This document shows, piece by piece, positions 46,764 to 57,731 of a stretch of 64,000 nucleotides of DNA. The position numbers and the translations under genes were made by a program. How positions within the stretch are numbered: the first letter of the stretch is position 1; each line of letters begins with the position of its first letter. Source of the DNA: Arachnopeziza araneosa (Eukaryota > Ascomycota > Leotiomycetes > Helotiales > Arachnopezizaceae); the NCBI GenBank assembly GCA_003988855.1, contig QYAI01000034.1:1-64000 (forward strand). Direction: 5' to 3'. The notes under the pieces are model-generated. The model worked only from the letters and a program-made list of their open reading frames with translations, was not told the DNA's origin and made no database searches.

Positions 46764-49700
46764 AGTTGCGATGGCTTCGCTGTGAATTGTGCTATCTTTG
46801 CAAAGTTGAATGTGTCGTTGCGGACAATTTTCCAAGTTAGATCGGAATTGGATGGAATGTGAGTAGTTAAAGAAGGAGGTAAATTGGTGGTTATTGAAGT
46901 GATCAGCTTATTCGCCTTTGCGAGACATCTTCACCAAGCCAATCGAGATTCAGGAAAATGGGATACAGTGAATTCCCACCTGATTTAACTCTTCTTAACA
47001 AATAGATTATGTTGAGCAGTGAATAATACTAAAATACACTCTATTGCATCCTTCTCCATAGACGAATCCAGTTTTAATTTCATTACCTTTTTCCATTCCG
47101 AAATTCTTTACAAAAATTAAAGATAACCTTCATGGCCTAGTATCTACGTCTTGGAGGCCTTTGTTGGATGATATTTTGTAACCTCCTCTCTATCTCTGCG
47201 ATGCGATGCGATGCTTGACTTTGGCAATAAAGATACTCATTTCATGAGTTTAACCCCATTTGTTTTACTAATTTGTAAGTATAAAAACCCATTGTAGAAG
47301 AGACCTAGTCACGGAACCAGAACTACAATCTTCCTTTAATTTGGTGGAAGTCAAGGATCACCAGGTCGAAGCTCAAGGTTTCCAACCCCTGTACAGCCAC
47401 AACCGGATGAATAGTGTAACAGGCCAGGGAGGACGGGAGGCGTGCAAGGGATTTACAACCGATCGACTGGGGTAAGCCGCATTCTGGAGATTGTCAGATC
47501 ATCTTCTCTGCACATATCGATATTTTCTTGAGAAAGTTAGCTTCCGGCTCTGTGTTATTTCCGTTTGCTTTGGCATCGTCGTTACTACTTGGGCAAGTAT
47601 GTTACATCCTCCGAAGTCTGAGAAGCTGGTTATATAAGGCGATTTCTTGCCCTTGATTGAATTAAACTTGGACACATCTTATGATCTCTGGTCTATACGG
47701 AAACCAAGGTTTACGAGTGGCGCAATAAGAGCTAGTAGTCCTCGAAACCATTGCCCAATGTCCCAATCAGGGTGTGTTTCCCATATACGTAAGGACGATT
47801 TCAAAAGTAGAACCGGGAGGAAGGAAGGAGGGAAAGAAGAAAGGAATAGCAGCAAAAATACATATTCCATCTGTCCCGAACTTCTCGAGTGAGATGTTAA
47901 CAAAGATTCCTGGCTCAGAAAATTTAATTTGTTGTCAAACCGCCGAAAATTTGCTGTTTTAGCTTCATTTGGTGTTTATAGAGAGCAGTCCCTGAGATCC
48001 ATTGATTTTTTTCACCTTATCAAATGAAACTTCAACTTTGAACTTAATTACAGTAGAAAACTGTTCAGTAGCAGAGCTACTCTACGAAATTCTCATCCCG
48101 TTATCCGTTTTAAATAGCTTGTAGATTTAAGGCCAAGTGACCCACTTTGAAGTATAGATGTTCAACTCAGATTTATTCTTTCTGTTTGGTGCAATGGCAA
48201 AGTCCGAATAATAGCTGTCATCACTTTTAAATCGAAGAAAGAGTGTCTAGAAACAACTTTCAGATCGGAGGGAGGCCCGAAATCTCCGAAAATATTGTTG
48301 GGTAATGTCTCGTTGACGCACTAATATGTAACAACAACGCTGCTTCCCCATGTGTCGCTCACGTCATGCAGTCGCACTAAGTTTCTTACATCATACTTAC
48401 CTTGCTATTATCCCCCTCTTTATGTTCCTTTGGGCTTCCGAGCTTACACAGCCTCACATGACATGGATGAGTAAAAGAGGTATGGTTAGTGCTCCATTGA
48501 TATCCGCGGCGGCTTAACATGTAACTGGCTAAATACAAAGTAAGTTGTCTAGTTGATCTACTGAATATGTACCCTGCAAGGCTTCCAGCAAGTTTCTAGC
48601 TAGACTATGATAGCGTTAGGTTCCTTGACAGAAAAAGTGGAATTTAGTACACACTTGTGATGGGATCCCTTTTATGATAACAAGCTTCACATGTTCTAAT
48701 AAATTCTAAATCTAAAATTCCTAGCCTTCTAGTTTCTGATAAAGATGGCTGAACTCTTTAACCATACTTTACATCATTCAGAACTATCCTTCTTCATGGC
48801 TTGACGGTCCGCCTCATTGAGCCGCAATAGGTGAAATGAACCTACACGTATGAGTATGGAACGAAAAACTTAATTTGCCATTTTATTATTCTAGCCCTCA
48901 ACGACGGACGAAAAATCGGGTGAAAGAAGCGCGTATATCAAGTGATCTTGTGCGGTCTGAGAGCAATTTAATCACTCCTTTAGAGTGCTATTATGACATA
49001 ATACGCTTTGGGTTTTGTAGCCTTTTTGTTTCTCTTCAATCCTCACAGAGATTTGTTTATTTATTTATTTGTTCATTTGAGCTCCCACCAACTTGCTGTG
49101 GTCGTCTAAAGGAGGTTAGACTGACCCGCCAGTTTGGCCAAGACCCAAGACTTTTGGTTAGTTAGTGGAACTAGGTAAAGCACAGATAGCTTTTGAGATT
49201 AGGCTAGGACTTAGTTGGAGCTCACTGCGCATTCCCGATCATATTTCTGGATCATAGTTCGGAAGGCTAGAGTTGGCGTGGCGATGTGGAGACAACGAGC
49301 TCGGATCTTTGCTGTCAAGCAATTCTCGCGTCTTTTTCCCTTTCAGGACATCTCCCCGTATTAACTGATCAAATATTATCCCGATTCTGAGTGTTGAAAC
49401 TAGAGATTAATGAGGGGTCCACTTCAACTCGCCGTAGAGGAGTCCTGCTCTTATTTTACATGTCGGCGTGACGACCTTCCAATGCTACCTTCTACTCAAG
49501 TCCCCCGCATCGCCTCATCGATTCTCTTTATCACTCACTTCATCCTGACCATTAGATCCGCCTAAATATACCGCGACATTAACATGGGTCACATCACGCA
49601 GCTTTTTGGACAGAGGTCACGGCACCGTCGAAAAAACGGCAGAATTCTATGTTTCGGCTATAGCATACTGACAAACTTCGTGCTGTGCTATACGACTCCC

Positions 49701-49896
49701 CGACAGCTAAGCAGAAACTAGGAAAGAGTTAGAGTCTCTCTGAGGATATAAAGTCGAAGAACTGACCCTTATAAACTATATCATTACCACAGCCATCTAC
49801 AGTCTTCTTATCCCATCTGTCTCATCTTCGACCTCTCATTCACATTTGGAACATCTCACTCTCGTTCTCAGCATCTCCATATCAAAATTCATCACT
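46764..49896. other. 3.1 kb intergenic region, no gene seen
   Basis: AT-rich, with short openings only (such as 47647-47892 and 48875-49165) that lack any feature. GCGAT is repeated three times near 47199-47212. A TATAAA at 49747-49752, about 145 bp before the xylanase pseudogene ATG, and the CT-rich leader after it look like a surviving promoter. Confidence 0.5.
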
Positions 49897-50502
49897 ATGA
49901 TTGCCTTCTCTTCTCCGTTGCTCTGTCAGCGGTCGTTGGAGCACTTGCCACTCGTGTCTCTCTGGACAGCGCCGAATTCATCTTGACAAACGCTACCACT
50001 CTCGTCAAGCCGCTGATTTCGTTGTCGGAAGATGGTGGTCAAAGGGATCCTAAAGGTAAAGCTTCCTGGCTCTTGTATCTCTTCCATAATTGACTCTGCT
50101 TAGGGCAATCACTTTCAAGGTACCCACACTGCCACTGCTGGTGTCGTCACCTTTCAGATCTACGGTTGGACAACCAACCCTCTTGTCGAATACTACATTA
50201 TAGAAGATTACACCAACGCTAATCAATTTGGCAGCTCCAAAGGTACCGTTACTAGTGATGGAGCTACCTACAATATCTACGAGACAACTCGTACCAATGA
50301 GCCTTCAATTCAAGGCACCTCAACTTTTCATCAATACATCTCCGTCCGTCAGAGCAAGCGAGCCAGTGGAACTGTTACCACTGCCAATCATTTCAATGCT
50401 TGGGTCAAGCTTGGCATGAACCTGGGAACCCACAACTTCCAAGTTGTTTCTACCGAGGGTTACAACAATGCTGCCGGATCTACTAAACAGACCATCAGCT
50501 AA
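49897..50502 (+). pseudogene. GH11 endo-beta-1,4-xylanase pseudogene
   Basis: Secreted family 11 xylanases cut the xylan backbone of plant cell walls. This copy is broken in several ways. A signal-peptide-like stretch (ALSAVVGALAT) is out of frame with the ATG at 49897, consistent with a 1-nt loss near 49910. After TTLVK (about 50008) the frame jumps to ADFVVGRWWSKGS, so roughly the first 50 residues of the catalytic barrel, including the usual YYYSFWTDG strand region, are missing. An in-frame TAA stands at 50051-50053. The intron 50056-50103 is intact and leads to AITF, followed by another frameshift near 50117. From GTHTATAGVVTFQIYGWTT to the stop the frame is open. It keeps both catalytic glutamates: the nucleophile in PLVEYY and the acid/base in VVSTEGY. 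The promoter still looks complete, suggesting recent loss. Confidence 0.88.
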
Positions 50503-51748
50503 ATGATTGAAGCGAAAGAATAGAGAAATCTAAGCTGAATGATACTGGGCGGTGGAAATGAGTCGAGAGACATTGGTGGGCGATTGTTGATTCGACGTAA
50601 ATATTATGATTTGATGATGTACATATCTCATGATTTGGTGCTCACATTCCATGTTCAAACGAATTCAAAAAAATCTGCTCTGTCGTATACATGTCCACAA
50701 ATGATTGATGTTCCGAGCTGCGGTTACCGCTGGCACTTCTTGCATGATACCGCCAAGGCTATATAGCCAGGGAACTCAGAGTGCCAGCTTGCCTGTTCAC
50801 GAAGAGGCGATGGAGATCCAAGCGCACGAATCACCCTACCATGTAGTTCCCCAGAAACTCGCCGCTCGCCTCCGAAGTACAAAACGCAGCCGCATTCCAT
50901 CTACCGCTATTTAAATCCGGTAATAGCCAACCGAAGCAGGTTTCAAAGACCCATTTGGGGAACACCGATCTGGGAGTGATGCAACAGCGGGACAGGACAA
51001 GACGCTATTGCAGGGAAATAAATTAGTTTATAGAAGGCTTACAGCACTAAGGATGAATTGTTATTCCACCTATCACTCGCTTAGAACTTGCGCGACAGGT
51101 ATCCAAGTAGCATTTTGACGTCGATAGCTGTCATCAGATGATAGACAGTTTCTCACACGGATCAGATTTCCAAGATGTAGAACGTGGCGGCTGAGGCGGT
51201 GTTCGAGCTCTGCATGGGTAGAAATGCTTTGTCTTTATTTGATTTAAGTAAGATCACATAAATTAGCGGGTTTGGTTTCCTTGCCTACGTACAGTACGGT
51301 GTCTCTCAGTGGACTGATCTGTAAGTCTCCCTTTACCAAAGTTGCATACGAAGTGACACAAATCCGCAAATAAAGAGGATTTCAAGTTTCTGGCGTATTT
51401 CTCTACTCCTCTAGTTGGTTCAGTATAAACTTTTGGATGTAATATGATTCCGCGCAAGATCGTTCTGTGCCTTCTTTGTTCTAAGAAGAACAATCCCGAA
51501 AGACGTAGATTTGATACAATTAAATTTCTTCTTTCAAACAAAGAAATATAGCAGATCTTTGACACAGCATTTCACTAGTTCTTTGTCTTTTCAGAAGGAG
51601 AGCGTAAATTTTTTTTTTCAAACGAGAGATGGCCTAGAACATAAATAGTGTCTCGTTGCTTCAGAGTGATTTGTTTTCATTTCCCTGGCTGCATCGATAC
51701 TTTACGCTAGAAACTCTACATAGAAAACGGGAAAGCTAGAAGTACAGT
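50503..51748. other. Intergenic region, nothing seen
   Basis: 1.25 kb between the xylanase pseudogene and the SprT-like gene. No supported coding region. A T-run and a CT-rich leader lie just before 51749. Confidence 0.5.
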
Positions 51749-53041
51749 ATGGCATCTCACCAAGGTAGCAAGAGAGGTGAGTCCTCTACGAGCAAGAAAC
51801 AAGTCAAACCGCACAGGCAAATCATGAGTGATCTTCCCAAAGCCAAACCCAAAGCATATGATGCCAAAGATCTAGTCCGCGCTCTGACAGACCACTGCAA
51901 AACTCCCATGGAGACACGGCTCTCCCGATCCCGCCTCGCAAAACTAAAAGGACATATCCCGAACCCAAGAAGTGAGACCCAGCTCCGTGAATTTATAGAA
52001 GACTGGTTCCAACTCTTTGATAAAGCCTTCTTCTTCTCCCAACTCGGCCGCCGAGTCCGGTGGATCAGGGTATATTCTTCAGAGAAAGACCCCCTACGTG
52101 GAGCATATCTGCCCGATACCAGGACGATCCGGATCAATTTCTGTTTGGGCTATGAAGCTACCTCGCCAGGTGAGTCCTACCTCTGCGCTCTCACTCACGA
52201 AATGGTGCATGCTTTTCTCGACATCTTCGTCTGTACGTGCAAGAAGGTGTGTGCGAGGAAGGTGCGTGCTGTGAAGGGAGGTGAAGGCAGGACTGGTCAT
52301 GGTGCTTCGTGGTGTAACTTGATGATCGCGATTCAGAGATCGTATCAAGCCGAGGTGGATTGGACCGTGGATTGTGGGATTGAGATTGGGCTTTTAGAAG
52401 AGTTGAAGAAAAGCCCTAAATGGAGGCCAAGACCGGACCAGCTTGCTCGATGGGGCGTGACTTTGCCTGGTCAAACTCACTTTCCCAGAGGAATCAACAC
52501 TCCAGAAACTTTCAACGGTTTCGGCAGTCCTTATGCTGCGCCGCATCCTGATGCTGATCAATATAGTTTGAGCTCCTACACTGACTCTGACAAGTTCTGG
52601 CATTCTGACTCTGAGAGCAATAGCGACAGAGAAGATGGCACGTCTGGAGAATGGGTTGATGACACTGTCCACTCAGATAGCTCAGACGCCTTCTTCAGAA
52701 GCTCAAGTGATGGAGGTTTTGACTTTGATTCTGATAGCAATACCGGCAATGAATGGCAACAAGAAACATATCAGAGGTCGGGAATTCACCGTGAAGAAGT
52801 TCCGCAACCTGGACGGAGTCGCGACTTCGAAGACGAGAACAACGAAGGACCTCGATACCCCCAACCTGAGCCTCGCAGAAGGGTTCCAAGATCTAGACCT
52901 GCACAGGACTCGGAAGCTGATGCACCTAAACCTCCCAAACCAGTCAAACGCAACAAATCAGGAAGACGCAAGAGACACCGCCACAAGAGACATACACCTC
53001 GCCGAGCACCTGAACCTGTGCTTTGCTGTGTGATTTGTTGA
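51749..53041 (+). CDS. SprT-like zinc metalloprotease-domain protein
   Basis: Single exon, 430 residues. A basic N terminus precedes the SprT-like zincin fold (about 75-215). It has REFIEDWFQLFDKAFFFSQL, then YLPDTRTIRINFCLGYE, the HExxH zinc site HEMVH at 150-154, and the third ligand in GHGASW at 183-188 with His184. This is the arrangement of Spartan/Wss-related SprT domains. Unusually, a Cys-rich basic insert (CTCKKVCARKVRAVKGGEGRT) lies between the two zinc motifs. The C-terminal half is disordered: Asp/Ser-rich (275-335), then Arg/Pro/Lys-rich, ending in CCVIC. No SHP/PIP/UBZ motif of canonical Spartan is recognised. A DNA-protein crosslink repair role is possible by family only; many fungal SprT-like proteins are lineage-expanded and unstudied. 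Confidence 0.85.
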   Translation: MASHQGSKRGESSTSKKQVKPHRQIMSDLPKAKPKAYDAKDLVRALTDHCKTPMETRLSRSRLAKLKGHIPNPRSETQLREFIEDWFQLFDKAFFFSQLGRRVRWIRVYSSEKDPLRGAYLPDTRTIRINFCLGYEATSPGESYLCALTHEMVHAFLDIFVCTCKKVCARKVRAVKGGEGRTGHGASWCNLMIAIQRSYQAEVDWTVDCGIEIGLLEELKKSPKWRPRPDQLARWGVTLPGQTHFPRGINTPETFNGFGSPYAAPHPDADQYSLSSYTDSDKFWHSDSESNSDREDGTSGEWVDDTVHSDSSDAFFRSSSDGGFDFDSDSNTGNEWQQETYQRSGIHREEVPQPGRSRDFEDENNEGPRYPQPEPRRRVPRSRPAQDSEADAPKPPKPVKRNKSGRRKRHRHKRHTPRRAPEPVLCCVIC

Positions 53042-53606
53042 TGGGATTTTTAGTGATTCCGGCCTCATACCTTATTAATGGATGACGTTTGACTTCTTTA
53101 TGAGAAAGAATTAGATTTTTTCGAAACCGGAACTAGTCCATTTTAATCCCATAAGATCGTGATTTGCAATCGTTGAACAAAGCCTCTTGCATCCGTAATG
53201 TGGGAATAGGTGATGCGAACAACTCCCAGAGTAATTTCCTACTACCATTAGAGAAAACAACTCAGTAGTAGAACGACAGCCTTGAAACAGCTAAGAGATG
53301 AAGGAGAGCTAGAATATTCATTTGAAATAGTTGTTTGTCGTAAGAATAGGCTATATGCTACAAAATGGAAATATATGAATTTTGCTTGTTGAGAAGATTG
53401 TGGCAAGAATAAATTATTAATCTGTAAAAGTGATACTATCAACTACTAGGGTATAAAAATTTCCAATCCAGTGTCTCGCCATGCGCCAATGATGATACCC
53501 AGGTACCAAGGCCAAATACATAACTCCGAAAATGGAAGTATCCAAACGCCCAACCATCTATGTAATGCCCGCTTAAAATAATAGAACCAGGGAACATCCA
53601 TATCTA
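53042..53606. other. Convergent intergenic region, nothing seen
   Basis: 565 bp between the 3' ends of the SprT-like and GT2 genes; AT-rich, no gene. Confidence 0.5.
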
Positions 53607-55921
53607 TTAAACAAAAAACGCCCCCACAAAAATGACAGTCGTGAAAACCGTCACGCTGAAAGCCAATACTTCATGCCAAACAGCCGTCTTCGAATATCTC
53701 TGCTTCTTCCAGTGCTCTTTTGGTCTCGCAATCTGAGTCTTTGGATCTCTGATAAGTAACTCCTCTCGCTCAGGCATATCCGGAGGCCAGATTGCATACA
53801 TGATTGGTTGAAAGCAAGCCGTGAGACACACAGTCCACATTACCGGTGGCCAGAAAGCATGGGTGAGGAGGTAGATGAGGCGATTGTGTGTGGAAGGGGA
53901 AGAGCGGATACCACGGACTGTGGAGTAGATGAGTGCCGCTAAGACGAAAAGAATATAGAGAAGATGTAGATAGACATTGCAATCCCAGAGGATAACTTTA
54001 AGTCGTCGCCATAAGGGTGCACGCGTGCGTGGGTCCCGCTCGTTGAGCTCTGATTTGACGCTCCCCGAAGAAGAGAATGCCATAGCCTTGCCGCCGAGCC
54101 AAGTAGGGAGGACGAAGGAGCGGAGAATGGTGATAGCGTGGAAAGGAGCGGTCCACATCTGAGCACAGCTATCACGAGCGGCGAGGCGGTAGCCGGAGGG
54201 GAGGAAGGTGATGAATTCGTTGATGCGACTGATAGTAAGGGAGATGAAGCAGAGGCGGATTTGCCAGCGGAGTTGGGTGTCAGAGGAGTAGGCCACGAGT
54301 TGACCGCCTGAGATGAGGACGATGGGGATGGTGAGGAGAGCGACGAGGAGGAATACCTTGAAGAAAGCATCAATAGCGAAGACGAAGGCGGAGAGCCGAG
54401 CGAAAAAGGTCATGCCTTTTATGCTAGGGCCATAGAGACAAAATTTGAGCTTTAGGGCAGTCTGGAGCGTGCCAAGAGTCCAACGTGTGCGCTGTTTTAG
54501 GTGGCCAGTGAAGGTATCAGGGACGGTGCCGTATTGAAGAGATTCATGGACGTAAGCCGTCTTCCAGCCAGACCCTAGGAGAAGAGAGGATGTGAATACG
54601 TCTTCGGCAAGAGAACCGACTGGCCATCCTCCTATGGCTTCGAGAGCTTTGCGACGGATGGCGTATCCTGAACCTGTGCACCATGCGACACCATTGGCAT
54701 CTTTGGTTGGTTCCATGACATGGACGAAAGTGTCAAGACTTTGGACAAGAGGATCATTGTCGGGAATATTGTAGAATTGCTGTTAAATGATTAGCAACTG
54801 TTGTACAAGTTCATGGAAGGAACTGACCTGAGGAGGGCAAACTAACCCCATCTTTGGGTCATCGATCATGTGAGCAATGATTGCACGCAACCAATCAGGT
54901 TCAGGTATCATATCAGCATCGAGAGCAGCAATGTATTCAGCTTCGCCGCCTTCTAGCTTAGTAACATACTCTGTTCCTCCGGTTAAATTTCCTGCTTTGA
55001 AATGATGTGGGACACCCTTGATCTTGATTCTGGCGTGATAGTAGATGTTGGGATATTCAAGGCTGAGGTTTTCGACTGCGATTCGCAAATCTTCATCCTT
55101 ACCATCATCAAGAACAATTACACGGAAGCGATCGTTGGGGTAGTCGACAGCAGCTGCTGCACGCGTAGTATCAAGGACAATATCGACATCTTCTTTACAG
55201 CAAGTTATGAAAACATCGACTGTTGGAACATTATCCCCACGAAGTCGAAGCTTGGGACGTCTGCGGCCACGGACGGAGAGCATCTGGTACATTTGATGAA
55301 GAAGGGCGGGAACTATTTACGTTAGTAAATGAATAAACAAGCACAAGAATACGTACAAGCAACAAAACCCTCAGCAGCAATAAACATCCATGCCATTATG
55401 TACGTTTTGTGGTATTCTCTCTGAGCGTAGACCGTACAATGAATTCGATATACATAGTAGACAAAATATGCTCCCACAGCGAATGCTGTGAAAAATGGCG
55501 AAAGGCCGTGGAGCCTTCGTTTCCACAAGGGAAGGAGATCAACATCGTCATTCGCATGCAAAGTTTCGACCGAGTAGGTGGAAGGATCAATAAGTTTATG
55601 AAATGAATTCACACTTGACGTGAAGCTAAAGAACTTAGATTTCGAAAGGTCGTTCTCTTCTAGATATGTTTTCTCTAAGCTAGGAGTTGGGCACGCAGTG
55701 TCGCCACCATAGTCGAACTTAGTATTTGAAAGGTTGCTCTCTTCGAAGTGAGACTTGTCTAAGTTTGTTATTGATGAGGTGTTATCAGCACCATACGTCT
55801 TCTCCAGACTCGGTGTAGGGCAGGCCGTGTCGCCTCCATATTCGGAATGTGAAGGCATCAACAAGTTTGGCTTAGGTAGGGTACAAATGAAAGAAAAATT
55901 GGAATATTGGAATAGATTCAC
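53607..55921 (-). CDS. GT2 cellulose-synthase-like membrane glycosyltransferase
   Basis: Exons 55921-55357, 55312-54828 and 54779-53607 give 740 residues; an internal ATG at 55858 (MPSHSEYGG) is an alternative start. The cytosolic N terminus contains two copies of a unit with YGGDTACPTPSLEKTY about 46 residues apart. Membrane helices (FFTAFAVGAYFVYYVY; IMAWMFIAAEGFVAF) precede the GT-A domain. Its motifs are VDVFITCCKEDVD, VIVLDDGKD, the DxD-type ALDADMIPEPDW, GWPVGSLAEDV with the TED-like catalytic Asp, and QRTRW (QxxRW) typical of processive beta-glycan synthases. At least five C-terminal helices follow. No PilZ domain is visible, unlike bacterial BcsA. The product could be a beta-linked polysaccharide of the wall or matrix; the sugar cannot be predicted. 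Confidence 0.87.
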
Positions 55922-57731
55922 AGCTGATCTTGCTGGGAGAAGAAGATGGTTTGTCGATGAAGTACAACTGTGGGTACATGAGGGAAAGTATTTAAGTATC
56001 TAGTATAGAGTAGATACGAAGGCGAAGCAAGGTCTCTGATATTGGGAAGCGGCGAGAGGAACCCATGCCGGTGGCCAGCCAAGACCGTCCGAAAACTGTT
56101 CCTTGAGGTCGACAACGGTATCGGCATAATGCAAATGAATTCCTGCCCCCAACAAGTAGCGAGATGTCAAAAGGGAAAGTATTGCGATGACTACGAATGC
56201 GCGAGATGACAGAATGAGATAATTGGAGAAGAATGGTGATACCTTTCGAGGAGAGTGCAGCCGACAAACGAGCTCGGTCGAGCCGCATGCGTGATAAGGA
56301 GATATATATCAAAGCCCTGCGAGTCGGTGAAGCCGGTATCCTGGTTTTTCTCGAAGAATGGACCAGGCTTAAAGCGACCAGGACTACGCGATTGATTAAG
56401 AATTGAGAATTGCGAGGGTATAGGTAGTTCTGCGGCTCCTGGGAGGCGCTTCTTCACATGCTGAAAACAGGATAAAAAGGAAGAATTCATCTGCTAGAAT
56501 ATTCCCTGAGTTTCCAATAGCCCTGTGAGCCTCTATCGTCAGGATTGCTCAGCCGCTTGGGGTGTGCATGGAATCCCATGGGTATCGGAAATCTCTGAGC
56601 TGCGGTCCCAACCGAAATGTATCCGACACGCATAGCACCGAAACTGATAGGACGCAGAAAATAAATGAAATGCTGAAGTGCAAAGACCAATCCTGAGATA
56701 AACATCACTCACGATGCGCAATGTGGTGCCTTGCAGCTGCGCAAGCGGCTCCCGGGAGTACTCGTAGTTCGGACGCTTGCTCAAATTGAGTTGACTCAGA
56801 AGCCTGACATAAGCCACCATTCTAGATTAAGAAATAGAGTACGTGCAGATACATGTGGCGATCAACTCACGCCACAACTATACATAGAATGGTTGGACGT
56901 CCAGATTCAGCTCGTGAAGAAGAGGCAGCATGAACGTTGGGACGACCAGCATGCTGCTGACATTTTGGTTCAACAAAATTTTCGCACGTTGCGTCGGTCG
57001 CGTACTCATGTCATGATCGTTCCTGAATGTTGGTTGGGAGAGGATTAATATGGGCGAGAAGCTGAGGTGAGATGTACCTTGATAAGGAACGGGTCGGCTT
57101 CCTCCAAGCAAGCAGTAGAAGAAAAGAAAGGAGTGAGTTGAGGTGACTGGGAGATGATGAGATTGGGGGGAGCTAGCGGACCGGAGCGGAAGATCGTATG
57201 ACCGAAGTGCCTCCTCCCCAGCAACCACACCGCCCAAGATTGAAATAAGGACGCCCACCACAGTAACTCTTGTAACGACTTAACAAACTCAAAATGCTTT
57301 CTGAATCCGGCACGAAGGCTCATTTGAACTCGGGCAAACAAGTCTTCTCCGCTATCAATGCTATTCTGCTGCCAAACCCCTCACCACCTGGAAAGATGGC
57401 CAATCCTTAGGAGTACATCAAGTAAGTATTTACATGTGATCGGAATACTTCCCTTGGATTATGACCTTGTTGATCACGTAGTTGGTGACTTACAAGGGAG
57501 CTTTTACAGTAGCTGCAGTGATATTTGGATACTTTTGGGCTACCGACAGGTTCATGGTTGAGCACAGTCCAGAACCTCCTTTCTCTGCTTTGAGTGCATG
57601 AATTCGTGCATGCAGTTGGATTTTGATTGAATCCTTCTGCATCAAACATACTTTTCCTTCCAAGCCCAGTCACCACAGCTCGAGCAATCCCAACGCCGGT
57701 AATGATACTCATATTACATCCGTTCGATCGC
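55922..57731. other. 1.8 kb intergenic region, no gene supported
   Basis: Lies between the GT2 gene start and the 3' end of the Zn2Cys6 gene. Overlapping short openings at 56191-57341 on the minus strand show no domain and no convincing splice chain. Confidence 0.45.

Noticed and set aside
56191..57341. Several minus-strand openings upstream of the GT2 gene
   Set aside because: No shared splice chain, domain or signal peptide.
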